Assembly (NCBI RefSeq): GCF_028023555.1 | Contig: NZ_JAQIOY010000006.1 | Span: 124,001-188,000 of the forward strand | Direction: 5' to 3' | From: Thalassococcus_A lentus | GTDB lineage: Bacteria > Pseudomonadota > Alphaproteobacteria > Rhodobacterales > Rhodobacteraceae | Length of the DNA stretch: 64,000 nt | Part shown: one piece after another, positions 9,532 to 17,393 of the stretch | Layout of the letters: each line of letters opens with the position of its first letter | How positions within the stretch are numbered: the first letter of the stretch is position 1 | Translations under genes and position numbers: made by a program | The notes under the pieces: generated by a model | Databases searched by the model: none | What the model saw: the letters and a program-made list of their open reading frames with translations, nothing else | What the model was told of the DNA's origin: nothing

Positions 9532-10143
9532 TCAGATGGTTGGATTGTCGCCGGCCAATCGGGACAGCAATGCACGCGCCTTTGGTTTAAGCCATTCCCA
9601 CAACGCGGGCGCGCCGCTTGCGATTTTTGGTGCAACACGGGTTTCGAAGGTCTCAATCGTCACGCCATAGTCTGTCCAGCTTCCGCCGCCAGCGGCCAGG
9701 TTCAGGTTGGGTGGCGCGAATCTGTCCAGCGACTTGGCGAAACGGGCCTCTGGCGTTTCATTGGCCTCGAATTCATCCCAAAGCTGCCTGAAAGCCTTGG
9801 CCTGATCTTCAGGCAAGAGACCGAATATGCGCGTTGCTGCGGCTTGTTCGGCCTGTTCAATGGCGGCGACATCATGGTCTCCGAAAACAGGCGCATCCCC
9901 TGCATCGATTTCGACCAGATCATGCAGCAGTAGCATCTTGATAACTGTCCCGATCTCAACCGGTTCTGGCGCGTGTTCGGCCAGTGTTAGCGCATACAGC
10001 GCAATGTGCCAGCTGTGCTCGGCTGAGTTTTCGAACCGATCGCCCGTGCTGATGCGCGTTGCGCGTGAAACGGATTTGAGTTTGCAGGCCTCATAGAGAA
10101 AAGCCATTTGCGCATCGAGGCGGGGGGTGATCGGACTGGTCAT
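9532..10143 (-). CDS. HD-domain phosphohydrolase (YfbR/HDDC2-like 5'-nucleotidase)
   Basis: A 203-residue HD-superfamily protein. The metal ligands are visible as the His in SAEHSWH, the HD pair in LLLHDLVEIDAGD, and a later Asp in KSLDRF. This arrangement and the EHSWHIALYALTLAEHA segment resemble YfbR/HDDC2 enzymes, which dephosphorylate deoxynucleoside monophosphates; substrate specificity is inferred. The frame extends well upstream, but homology begins at MTSPITPRLDAQMAFLYEA with ATG at 10143. It is divergent from the DUF1801 gene (72 bases between starts) and convergent with lpdA. Confidence 0.85.
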   Translation of the reverse strand: MTSPITPRLDAQMAFLYEACKLKSVSRATRISTGDRFENSAEHSWHIALYALTLAEHAPEPVEIGTVIKMLLLHDLVEIDAGDAPVFGDHDVAAIEQAEQAAATRIFGLLPEDQAKAFRQLWDEFEANETPEARFAKSLDRFAPPNLNLAAGGGSWTDYGVTIETFETRVAPKIASGAPALWEWLKPKARALLSRLAGDNPTI

Positions 10144-10215
10144 GCGGCGCTGATGGCACGGGCGCGGCTGCGCAATCAAGCGAGATATGCTACATTGGCC
10201 ATAGTGGAGGCGCGT

Positions 10216-10641
10216 ATGAGTGGTAACAAGACCGTACCAACAGACCAATCCGTCGATGATTTTCTGAATGCCGTAGAGCCGGCCGGACGCGCGGCCGATG
10301 CACTTGTGCTGGATACACTGTTTCGCTCGGTTACCGGCTGGGAGCCGAAAATGTGGGGCGGCTCGATCGTGGGGTACGGGCAATATGCCTATCGCTACGA
10401 CAGTGGCCGCGAGGGCGAGTTTCTTGCCACTGGGTTTGCGCCGCGCAAGGCCAAAATGGTCGTCTATATCATGCCGGGCTATGCAGATTTCAGCGAGATT
10501 CTGTCCCGGCTCGGACCTCATAAGCTGGGAAAGTCCTGCCTATATCTTGGGGCACTGTCGAAGGTGGATCTGGATGTTCTGGCCGAACTGATCCGCGCGG
10601 GTCTGAAGGATCTGGGTGCGCGCTATTCGTTGCAGCCCTGA
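10216..10641 (+). CDS. DUF1801 domain-containing protein
   Basis: A 141-residue protein with the DUF1801 (YdhG-like) pattern: MWGGSIVGYGQYAYRYDSG, followed by FAPRKAKMVVYIM and GKSCLYLGALSKVDLDVLAELI. The fold is known in the family but the function is not. TGGAGG at 10205-10210 precedes the ATG at 10216 by five bases, which decides the start against a longer frame opening at 10108. It is divergent from the HD-domain gene and convergent with the small gene at 10712. It looks monocistronic. Confidence 0.85.
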   Translation: MSGNKTVPTDQSVDDFLNAVEPAGRAADALVLDTLFRSVTGWEPKMWGGSIVGYGQYAYRYDSGREGEFLATGFAPRKAKMVVYIMPGYADFSEILSRLGPHKLGKSCLYLGALSKVDLDVLAELIRAGLKDLGARYSLQP

Positions 10642-10711
10642 GGCTGAAACGAACCTGCTTGGGCATTTCAAGGCTTTGAAAAAAATCGGTATTTCTATTG
10701 TCTGTCTGCGC

Positions 10712-10996
10712 TTAGAGGTTCTCGTTGTCTGATGAAGGCGCAACCGCATCCGGAATATCGCGGCCTTCTTTCTTGGCCTGCAAAGCGGCTTTGACATGGT
10801 CATTAAGAAAGACCCGGGCACGCCTTTCGGCAAGCCGGATCCGGATCGAGGTCAGATAGGCCTCTTCGGATGTTTGCGAGGAGGCGCCCAACACCTTGGC
10901 CACCTGCTCGTAGAGACGATCATCGCCGAGAGCGTCCATCGCCTTGATCGTATCAGCGGCCAGTTTGTCAGCCAGATCTTCGAGAACCTTGGACAT
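10712..10996 (-). CDS. Small conserved-looking protein of unknown function
   Basis: A 94-residue soluble, charged, mostly helical protein (KVLEDLADKLAADTIKAMDALGDDRLYEQVAKVL), with no cysteine and no membrane segment. I do not recognise a named family. Support for it as a real gene: AAGGA six to eight bases before the ATG, normal codon use, and a 14-base gap from the alpha/beta hydrolase upstream on the same strand, which implies co-transcription with it. Confidence 0.7.
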   Translation of the reverse strand: MSKVLEDLADKLAADTIKAMDALGDDRLYEQVAKVLGASSQTSEEAYLTSIRIRLAERRARVFLNDHVKAALQAKKEGRDIPDAVAPSSDNENL

Positions 10997-11010
10997 GATG
11001 GCGATCCTTT

Positions 11011-11664
11011 TTAGCGGGTGGTCTCCGTAAGGCGGCGTTTCACGTAGCCGGTTACATTGCCAATCATTTCGTCCATGTAGGGCTCTTCAAAGAAGTGTCC
11101 CGAGCCATCAATCTCGTCATGGGTGATTGTGATGCCCTTTTGATCGTGCAGCTTGTTCACCAGCGAACGGGTATCCGCCGGCGGCGCAACACGGTCATTT
11201 GTGCCGTTGATGATCAAACCCGAGCTGGGGCAGGGGGCCAGGAACGAAAAGTCATACATGTTCGCGGGTGGGCTGACTGATACGAAACCGGTGATTTCCG
11301 GGCGGCGCATCAGCAACTGCATCCCGATCCAAGCGCCAAAGCTGAAGCCGGCAACCCAGCAGTGCTTGGAGTTCTGGTTCATGGACTGAAGGTAGTCGAG
11401 GGCCGATGCGGCATCGGAAAGCTCACCCACGCCCTGATCGTATTCGCCCTGACTGCGGCCAACGCCGCGGAAATTGAAGCGCAGGACGGTAAAGCCCATG
11501 TTGTAGAAGGCGTAATGCAGGTTGTAGACGACCTTGTTGTTCATCGTTCCGCCAAATTGCGGATGGGGATGAAGCACGATTGCGATCGGTGCATCACGGT
11601 CTTTTTGCGGATGATAGCGGCCTTCCAGGCGGCCTTCGGGTCCGGGAAATATTACCTCGGGCAT
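11011..11664 (-). CDS. Alpha/beta hydrolase (COG2945-type)
   Basis: A 217-residue cytoplasmic hydrolase. The oxyanion segment LHPHPQFGGTMNNKVV, the nucleophile elbow GFSFG (Ser108), Asp157 in NGTNDRV and His190 in DGSGHFFEEP give a full catalytic triad of the dienelactone-hydrolase-like COG2945 group. The natural substrate is unknown. It is divergent from iscR over a 162-base region that contains a palindrome at 11724-11738, so it might share iron-linked control; that is inference. The small 94-residue gene follows after 14 bases. Confidence 0.88.
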   Translation of the reverse strand: MPEVIFPGPEGRLEGRYHPQKDRDAPIAIVLHPHPQFGGTMNNKVVYNLHYAFYNMGFTVLRFNFRGVGRSQGEYDQGVGELSDAASALDYLQSMNQNSKHCWVAGFSFGAWIGMQLLMRRPEITGFVSVSPPANMYDFSFLAPCPSSGLIINGTNDRVAPPADTRSLVNKLHDQKGITITHDEIDGSGHFFEEPYMDEMIGNVTGYVKRRLTETTR

Positions 11665-11701
11665 GGGGCGTTCAGGGCTCCTCTGGGGTGCGTGGCTATT
11701 C

Positions 11702-11738
11702 TTGACGAATTTGCTCTGACACCTTAGAATGGTTCTAA
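11702..11738 (+). promoter_or_regulatory. Promoter of the iscR-suf operon with overlapping palindromic operator
   Basis: TTGACG (11702-11707) and TAGAAT (11725-11730) with an exact 17-base spacer form a good sigma70-like promoter pointing at iscR, about 90 bases before its GTG. The perfect palindrome TTAGAA-tgg-TTCTAA (11724-11738) covers the -10 box and the likely start site, a repressor position. From memory the repeat resembles the Irr box/ICE type of iron control element of alphaproteobacteria; IscR itself is the other obvious candidate. Confidence 0.72.
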
Positions 11739-11826
11739 TCGCGGGGAGTCCCGCTGAATTCGGCTTTGATGCAGATAGGCAATTGGTCGGGCGAGGTCAA
11801 TTGCCTAGCTTTTGGGGGGTGTCGCG

Positions 11827-12294
11827 GTGAAACTGAGTACAAAGGGTCGTTACGCCATGGTTGCGTTGACCGATATCGCGCTGCAACCCCAAGACGGACT
11901 GGTCACTCTGGGCGATATTTCCAGACGTCAGGACGTCTCGCTGCCCTATCTTGAACAGCTATTCGTAAAGCTGCGGAGGGCCGGTCTGGTGGAATCGGTG
12001 CGCGGCCCGGGCGGGGGATACCGTTTGGCCAAAAGCGCCGCCGACATTCGCGTCGTCGATGTTCTGGCCGCGGTCGACGAAACGGTTGATGCGATGCACA
12101 AGGGCGCTGGCGCATCCGGTGCCGCCTCGGGCAGCCGTGCACAGTCCTTGACCAACCGCTTGTGGCAAAGCCTGTCCGCGCAGGTCTATGTTTTCCTGCA
12201 TCAGGCGCGGCTGTCGGATGTCGTGGCCAACACGCTCGCGCCATGCCCGGCAGTGCCTGAGTTATTTGCGGTGGTCGATGATGCCGACGAGTAA
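11827..12294 (+). CDS. iscR: Rrf2-family regulator IscR, Rhodobacter-type with a single cysteine
   Basis: A 155-residue Rrf2 winged-helix regulator (MKLSTKGRYAMVALTDIA, then GLVESVRGPGGGYRLAK for the recognition helix and wing). It would sense Fe-S status and control the suf operon it heads. The three-cysteine cluster motif of Escherichia coli IscR (around residues 92-104) is absent: that region reads HKGAGASGAASGS, and the only cysteine is Cys140 in LAPCPAVPE. IscR of Rhodobacter sphaeroides has been described as an unusual type with few cysteines, which fits. The GTG at 11827 is preferred, with GGGGGGT six bases upstream, over an in-frame TTG at 11812. Confidence 0.9.
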   Translation: MKLSTKGRYAMVALTDIALQPQDGLVTLGDISRRQDVSLPYLEQLFVKLRRAGLVESVRGPGGGYRLAKSAADIRVVDVLAAVDETVDAMHKGAGASGAASGSRAQSLTNRLWQSLSAQVYVFLHQARLSDVVANTLAPCPAVPELFAVVDDADE

Positions 12295-12316
12295 CCTTGG
12301 CGCTGTTCCCAACACC

Positions 12317-12368
12317 TTGGGGGACGCTGTCCCCCAAACCCCCTGGGATATTTGCGGCACAAAGAAAC
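12317..12368. repeat. Intergenic palindromic element, copy 1
   Basis: A hairpin TTGGGGGAC-gct-GTCCCCCAA (12317-12337) is followed directly by CCCCCTGGGATATTTG and then GCACAAAGAA (12339-12368). A second copy with the same hairpin loop and nearly the same tail lies at 46908-46972. It separates iscR from the nifS-like gene. This looks like a dispersed repeat family of the genome; it may act as an RNA stem-loop inside the operon transcript. Confidence 0.7.
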
Positions 12369-12378
12369 AGGGCCTTTC

Positions 12379-13422
12379 ATGAGCAGGGTTTACCTTGACT
12401 GGAATGCCACTGCGCCTTTGCGCCCTGAGGCGCGCAGCGCGATGATTGCGGCGATGGACGTGGTCGGGAACCCGTCTTCGGTGCATGCCGAGGGGCGGGC
12501 CGCGAAGGCATTGGTTGAAACAGCCCGGGCGCAGGTGGCTGCCGCCTTTGGCGCCGATGGGGCAGATGTGGTGTTTGTTTCGGGTGCAACCGAAGCGGCC
12601 GCGCTGGCCTGTGCTGGTCGCGATTTGGTGGGCGCTGACATCGAGCATGATGCTGTCGCGTCTTGGATCGAGCCGAGCCTGTCTTTGACGGAGAGTGGCC
12701 AGGTCGAAGTGACGGAGCCCGGCAGGTCTGTTGTGCAACTGGCCAATTCCGAAACCGGCGTCATTCAGGACTTACCCAAGGGGATAGCCGTTGTGGACGC
12801 CACGCAGGCGTTTGGAAAGCTGCCCGTCGCCTTTAACTGGATGGATGCTGAGATGGCGCTGATTTCAGCGCACAAGCTGGGCGGGCCCAAGGGAATTGGC
12901 GCGTTGGTTCTGAAGCGCGGCACTGACATTGCCGCGCAAATCAAGGGCGGCGGGCAGGAGATGGGGCGGCGTTCAGGCACTGAGAACGTGATTGGCATCG
13001 CTGGATTCGGTGCAGCCGCCGAGGCCGCTGCCCGTGATCTCGAGGCCGGTGTTTGGTCCGAAGTGGAAAAACTTAGAAATATTCTAGAAAAAACCATTGA
13101 GGCTGCCGCCGATACGACTATTTTTGTCGGGAAAGGTGCGGCGCGTCTTCCGAATACCAGTTGTTTTGCCACTCCGGGGTGGAAGGGTGAGACGCAGGTG
13201 ATGCAGATGGATCTGTCCGGTTATGCCGTGAGCGCCGGTTCAGCCTGCAGCTCGGGCAAGGTGCGCGCCAGCCGCGTGTTGCGCGCCATGGGTTATGACG
13301 ATGCGGTGGCCAGCAGCGCCATCAGGGTGAGCCTGGGACCGCAGACAACAGAAGATGATGTGTTGGGTTTCGCGAAAACCTGGCTTGGGAAATACGAACG
13401 GCACCGCGCGCGGGCCGCTTAA
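12379..13422 (+). CDS. Class I cysteine desulfurase (NifS/IscS-like)
   Basis: A 347-residue PLP enzyme that would take sulfur from cysteine for Fe-S assembly. The PLP lysine is Lys166 (SAHKLGGPKG) and the catalytic cysteine is Cys290 in the loop SAGSACSSGKV, which is the class I loop type, unlike the SufS at the end of the operon. It is somewhat shorter than IscS (about 400), as is common for this Rhodobacterales form. The start ATG at 12379 begins MSRVYLDWNATAPLRPE. It follows iscR after the repeat element and precedes sufB by 15 bases. Confidence 0.9.
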   Translation: MSRVYLDWNATAPLRPEARSAMIAAMDVVGNPSSVHAEGRAAKALVETARAQVAAAFGADGADVVFVSGATEAAALACAGRDLVGADIEHDAVASWIEPSLSLTESGQVEVTEPGRSVVQLANSETGVIQDLPKGIAVVDATQAFGKLPVAFNWMDAEMALISAHKLGGPKGIGALVLKRGTDIAAQIKGGGQEMGRRSGTENVIGIAGFGAAAEAAARDLEAGVWSEVEKLRNILEKTIEAAADTTIFVGKGAARLPNTSCFATPGWKGETQVMQMDLSGYAVSAGSACSSGKVRASRVLRAMGYDDAVASSAIRVSLGPQTTEDDVLGFAKTWLGKYERHRARAA

Positions 13423-13437
13423 CGGAAGGATAGGCAG

Positions 13438-14958
13438 ATGGCAGCTTTGGACGAAGTCACGGTCAAGGAAGGCGTCGATGCGGAAACCGTAGAAGCGGTC
13501 AAATCCGTTGGCACCTACAAGCACGGCTGGGAAACCGAGATTGAAATGGAATACGCCCCAAAGGGGCTGACCCCGGATATCGTGCGCCTGATCTCAGAAA
13601 AGAACGGTGAGCCACAGTGGATGCTGGACTGGCGTCTGGCGGCCTACGAGCGCTGGCTTCAAAAAGAAGAGCCGCAGTGGGCCATGGTCGACTATCCTGA
13701 AATCGATTTTCAGGACCAGTATTACTATGCGCGCCCCAAGAGCATGATGGAAAAGCCGAAGTCCTTGGATGAGGTCGATCCCAAGCTGCTGGAAACCTAT
13801 GAAAAGCTGGGTATCCCGCTAAAGGAACAGATGATTCTTGCCGGTGTTGAAGGTGCCGAAGACATGCCCGCCGAGGGGCGCAAGGTTGCCGTGGATGCTG
13901 TCTTTGATTCCGTATCTGTCGGCACCACGTTTCAGGCGGAACTGAAAAAGGCGGGTGTGATCTTCTGCTCGATCTCTGAAGCCATCAAGGAGCACCCCGA
14001 ACTTGTCCGGAAGTATCTGGGATCGGTCGTGCCGGTTTCGGACAACTACTATGCCACGCTGAACAGCGCTGTGTTTTCGGACGGCTCATTTGTCTATGTG
14101 CCGCCGGGCGTGCGGTGCCCGATGGAGCTTTCGACGTACTTCCGTATCAACGCGGAAAACACCGGCCAGTTCGAGCGCACGCTGATCATCGCGGACAAGG
14201 GTTCGTACGTCAGCTATCTGGAAGGCTGCACCGCCCCGCAGCGCGACACGTCGCAGCTGCATGCGGCGGTCGTCGAGATCATCATCGAGGAAGATGCAGA
14301 GGTGAAGTATTCTACCGTGCAGAACTGGTTCCCGGGCGATGAAGACGGCAAGGGCGGCATCTACAACTTTGTCACCAAGCGCGCGGATTGCCGTGGCGAT
14401 CGGGCCAAGGTGATGTGGACGCAGGTTGAAACCGGATCGGCGGTGACCTGGAAATACCCATCCTGCATTCTGCGCGGCAACGAAAGCCAGGGCGAATTCT
14501 ATTCCATCGCCATCGCCAACAACTACCAGCAGGCGGATACCGGCACCAAAATGGTTCACCTTGGCAAGAACACCAAGTCGCGGATCGTGTCCAAGGGCAT
14601 CAGCGCGGGCAAGGCGCAGAATACCTACCGTGGCCTTGTTTCCATGCACCCCAAGGCAAAGGACAGCCGCAACTACACCCAATGCGACAGCCTGTTGATC
14701 GGTGACAAATGCGGGGCCCACACGGTTCCCTACATCGAAGTCAAAAACAACAGCAGCCGCGTGGAGCACGAGGCGACTACGTCCAAGGTGGATGATGATC
14801 AGCTGTTCTATTGCCGTCAGCGCGGCATGGACGAGGAAGAAGCCGTGGCCCTTGTGGTCAATGGATTCTGCCGTGACGTTCTGCAGGCGCTGCCGATGGA
14901 GTTTGCCATGGAAGCGCAGCAGCTGGTGGCAATTTCACTGGAAGGCTCTGTGGGCTAA
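13438..14958 (+). CDS. sufB: Fe-S assembly scaffold protein SufB
   Basis: A 506-residue SufB, the scaffold of the SufBCD complex in which clusters are formed with sulfur from SufS and ATPase activity of SufC. The sequence shows the family blocks VYVPPGVRCPMELSTYFRIN, ERTLIIADKGSYVSYLEGCTAP, and near the end KVDDDQLFYCRQRGMDEEEA. Length is normal. The ATG is at 13438, 15 bases after the nifS-like stop. Downstream, a 91-base gap leads to a run of small genes that separate sufB from sufC, an arrangement seen in Rhodobacteraceae. Confidence 0.97.
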   Translation: MAALDEVTVKEGVDAETVEAVKSVGTYKHGWETEIEMEYAPKGLTPDIVRLISEKNGEPQWMLDWRLAAYERWLQKEEPQWAMVDYPEIDFQDQYYYARPKSMMEKPKSLDEVDPKLLETYEKLGIPLKEQMILAGVEGAEDMPAEGRKVAVDAVFDSVSVGTTFQAELKKAGVIFCSISEAIKEHPELVRKYLGSVVPVSDNYYATLNSAVFSDGSFVYVPPGVRCPMELSTYFRINAENTGQFERTLIIADKGSYVSYLEGCTAPQRDTSQLHAAVVEIIIEEDAEVKYSTVQNWFPGDEDGKGGIYNFVTKRADCRGDRAKVMWTQVETGSAVTWKYPSCILRGNESQGEFYSIAIANNYQQADTGTKMVHLGKNTKSRIVSKGISAGKAQNTYRGLVSMHPKAKDSRNYTQCDSLLIGDKCGAHTVPYIEVKNNSSRVEHEATTSKVDDDQLFYCRQRGMDEEEAVALVVNGFCRDVLQALPMEFAMEAQQLVAISLEGSVG

Positions 14959-15049
14959 CGGCCTGATCGGGGCTGTTCTGCAGCCTTTGAACGGGGCCGT
15001 TGCGCAGGCGAATGTGCGACAGGCGGTATTGAGGGGGCTCGAAACTTAA

Positions 15050-15223
15050 ATGGGTTTGCGGCTTGCAACATCGGTTTTGACGGGCGTCTTCTGCGCCGGT
15101 TTTGCCTTGGTCATCGATCTGGTGACCGATGCCTTGCCGATGTTGCTGGTTATCGTCATGGCCTTTGCGTCAGGCTTTCTCGGCAGTCTTTTTGCACAGC
15201 TTGTGCTGGGGCGCGACAAGTGA
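15050..15223 (+). CDS. Small two-helix membrane protein inside the suf operon
   Basis: A 57-residue reading frame. It has two hydrophobic segments (about residues 4-24, LATSVLTGVFCAGFALVI, and 29-52, LPMLLVIVMAFASGFLG) and a charged tail GRDK. GAGGGGG lies at 15031-15037, 12 bases before the ATG, and its stop overlaps the start of the FkbM-like gene in a TGATG, a sign of translational coupling. I do not recognise a family. Its reality rests on the hydrophobic pattern and the coupling. Confidence 0.68.
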   Translation: MGLRLATSVLTGVFCAGFALVIDLVTDALPMLLVIVMAFASGFLGSLFAQLVLGRDK

Positions 15224-15903
15224 TGGAGCAGGTTCGCGCACATATCGACGGGCATGATCTGGTGTTCCATCTCAATGCCGACCGTTGTCCGATCCAGGGG
15301 CGTCATCGAGTGGGCAAGTTCTATGAACGGGCTGATCTGGATCGCCTGTCCGAGACTGTGAAACCCGGTGCGCATGTTTTGGATGTGGGTGCGAATGTTG
15401 GAAATCACGCGATCTATTTCGCGACCTTGATGGGGGCAGCGCGCGTGACCTGCATTGAGCCGAACCCAGTCGCAATCGAAGCTTTGCGCGCCAATGTGCA
15501 GGCCAATGGTCTGGATGACATCATCGTGCTGGATGCGCTGGGCATTGGGCTGTCCGATGCCTCGGATGACGGTTACAAAATCAAACGTCATGCAACCAAT
15601 CTGGGCGCTGCCCGGCTGAAGAAAGGTGGCGACATCGAGGTTCATCCCGGTGATGCTCTCTTTGCGGATGAGACGGTTGATCTGATCAAGGTCGACGTGG
15701 AAGGCATGGAAATGCAGGTTCTGCACGGTTTCCAACAAGTGGTCAGCCAACAGAAACCTGCCTTGTTTGTCGAAGTCGATGAAGCCAACGATGCAGTCTT
15801 TCATGACTGGTTGGAGGCGCAGGGCTATCGCGTGCTCTGGCATTCCAAGCATCAGCAGGCCAATTGCAATTATTTCGCGCAACCCATTGAGGTGAATTCA
15901 TGA
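15223..15903 (+). CDS. FkbM-family SAM-dependent methyltransferase
   Basis: A 226-residue protein with the SAM-binding motif VLDVGANVGNHAIYFA and acidic loop CIEPNPVAIEALRANV, followed by the FkbM block LIKVDVEGMEMQVLHGF. Family members methylate oxygens of varied small molecules or sugars; the substrate here is unknown. The ATG at 15223 overlaps the stop of the preceding small membrane protein and its own stop overlaps the next start (ATGA), so it is tightly coupled within the suf operon, though no link to Fe-S assembly is known to me. Confidence 0.85.
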   Translation: MEQVRAHIDGHDLVFHLNADRCPIQGRHRVGKFYERADLDRLSETVKPGAHVLDVGANVGNHAIYFATLMGAARVTCIEPNPVAIEALRANVQANGLDDIIVLDALGIGLSDASDDGYKIKRHATNLGAARLKKGGDIEVHPGDALFADETVDLIKVDVEGMEMQVLHGFQQVVSQQKPALFVEVDEANDAVFHDWLEAQGYRVLWHSKHQQANCNYFAQPIEVNS

Positions 15904-16214
15904 TTTTGACAACGACACCCAGTATCGAAGGCCGCAAGATTATTGACTATCGCGGTATTGTGGTTGGTGAAGCCATCATGGGCGCCAACGTCGTACGCGA
16001 TTTCTTTGCTGGGATTACCGACATTGTGGGGGGGCGCTCTCAGGCCTACGAAAGCAAACTGCAGGACGCTCGTGACACCGCAATGCGTGAGCTGGAACAG
16101 CGGGCCGCGGCTTTGGGCGGCGATGCCGTCGTTGGTGTTGATCTTGATTACGAAGTGGTTGGCGACTCGATGCTGATGGTTTCAGCCTCAGGCACGGCGG
16201 TGGTTCTGGAATAG
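15900..16214 (+). CDS. YbjQ/UPF0145 family protein
   Basis: A 104-residue YbjQ-like protein: VVGEAIMGANVVRDFFAGITDIVGGRSQAYESKL and GGDAVVGVDLDYEVVG are the hallmarks of this pentameric family of unknown function, sometimes called heavy-metal-binding domain. It contains no cysteine or histidine, so a direct metal site is not apparent from the sequence. It starts in an ATGA overlap with the FkbM-like gene and is followed by a 103-base gap. Confidence 0.87.
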   Translation: MILTTTPSIEGRKIIDYRGIVVGEAIMGANVVRDFFAGITDIVGGRSQAYESKLQDARDTAMRELEQRAAALGGDAVVGVDLDYEVVGDSMLMVSASGTAVVLE

Positions 16215-16317
16215 ATGACGCATCGCCCCGAAATAAATCGGCTTTGGCCAAATTTCTGGCGCTCTTTGGCGTCAGAATCTGCTTTGGACATTAGACGTTC
16301 AAAAGCAGGAGCGATTC

Positions 16318-16734
16318 ATGAGTGCTGCGCAACGCAATACATTTCAGGAACGGGCCGCGCGGCTGAGGTTGGCAGACCAGCAGGCGCGCGCAACGTCGAC
16401 ACCCATCGAAGAGCCGGACCCGCGCGCCAACGCCAAAGAACTCGCGATGGATATCGCGCAGGCGCTGGGCGTGGTGCTGTTGTTCATGCTGGGGCACGCC
16501 GTGCTCTGGCTGTTTCTGGACGGAATATTCCCGCCGGGATTCATGAGCTCGGGTTTTGCGGCCATGGCATCCCTGCTGCTCTTTACGCTGAAGGCCGACA
16601 GTTCAAAGGCCATGTGGGGCGGCGGGCTGGCCGGGATATGGATTGCCGTTTTGGCCGGGCCCTATCTGTCTGGGTTTGCGCCGACATGGGCGGTCTGGCT
16701 GATTTCTCCCGGGGCGAACGCACCGTTGCCCTGA
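16318..16734 (+). CDS. Small membrane protein of unknown function
   Basis: A 138-residue protein with a charged N-terminal third (AAQRNTFQERAARLRLADQQARATS) followed by about three hydrophobic segments (ALGVVLLFMLGHAVLWLFL, FAAMASLLLFTL, GLAGIWIAVLAGPYL). No family is recognised. AGGAGCG lies just before the ATG at 16318. It sits in the gene run between sufB and sufC and is followed 22 bases later by a methyltransferase-like gene. Confidence 0.72.
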   Translation: MSAAQRNTFQERAARLRLADQQARATSTPIEEPDPRANAKELAMDIAQALGVVLLFMLGHAVLWLFLDGIFPPGFMSSGFAAMASLLLFTLKADSSKAMWGGGLAGIWIAVLAGPYLSGFAPTWAVWLISPGANAPLP

Positions 16735-16756
16735 CGCAGGGCACAGGGGGGCGTGG

Positions 16757-17353
16757 ATGACACAGACCCTTTCGCGCCCCGAACTGACATTGCCAGACGC
16801 CGAGGCTGCGCTTTTGCAGCGCGCTTATGAGAGCGCTGATGTGATCCTTGAATATGGGTCTGGCGGCAGCACTGTTCTGGCGTCTGAAATGCCCGGAAAA
16901 ACTGTCTTTAGCGTTGAGTCTGATCAGGCTTGGGCGCAAATGATGCGCGATTGGTTTGCGTCGCATCCCGCTGCGGCGGGCACGACTGTCGATATGATTT
17001 GGTCCGACATTGGCGCGACCAAGGAATGGGGTCATCCAGTAGACGCCAGCGAATGGCGGCGGTTTGCGCGCTATCCACTCGAGGTTTGGGGCTTGAAAGA
17101 GTTTCGCCAGCCAGACGTCGTTCTGGTGGATGGACGCTTTCGCCAAGGCTGCGCATTGGCCACGGCCTTCATGACCAAAAAACCTGTCGAAGTGCTGTTC
17201 GACGACTATGTCCAGCGCAAACATTACCACAAGGTCGAGGACTTTCTCGGCTCCCCGGAAATCACCGGGCGTATGGCGCGATTTCGTGTCGTGCCCCAGC
17301 CCATCCCGCCTGAAAAGCTTCTTCAGGTGATCCGATTCATGCAGAACCCCTGA
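16757..17353 (+). CDS. Class I SAM methyltransferase-like protein
   Basis: A 198-residue protein. The N-terminal half has a glycine-rich SAM-type motif, VILEYGSGGSTVLASEM, followed by FSVESDQAWAQMM, and the second half has the acidic strand PDVVLVDGRFRQGCAL, consistent with a Rossmann methyltransferase fold. Key catalytic residues and substrate are not known. It precedes sufC by 40 bases on the same strand. Together with the FkbM-like gene it makes two methyltransferase-like proteins inside the suf operon. Confidence 0.75.
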   Translation: MTQTLSRPELTLPDAEAALLQRAYESADVILEYGSGGSTVLASEMPGKTVFSVESDQAWAQMMRDWFASHPAAAGTTVDMIWSDIGATKEWGHPVDASEWRRFARYPLEVWGLKEFRQPDVVLVDGRFRQGCALATAFMTKKPVEVLFDDYVQRKHYHKVEDFLGSPEITGRMARFRVVPQPIPPEKLLQVIRFMQNP

Positions 17354-17393
17354 TCGGGCTGCACACAAAGAGATAAGAACGAGGAAGAAAACC

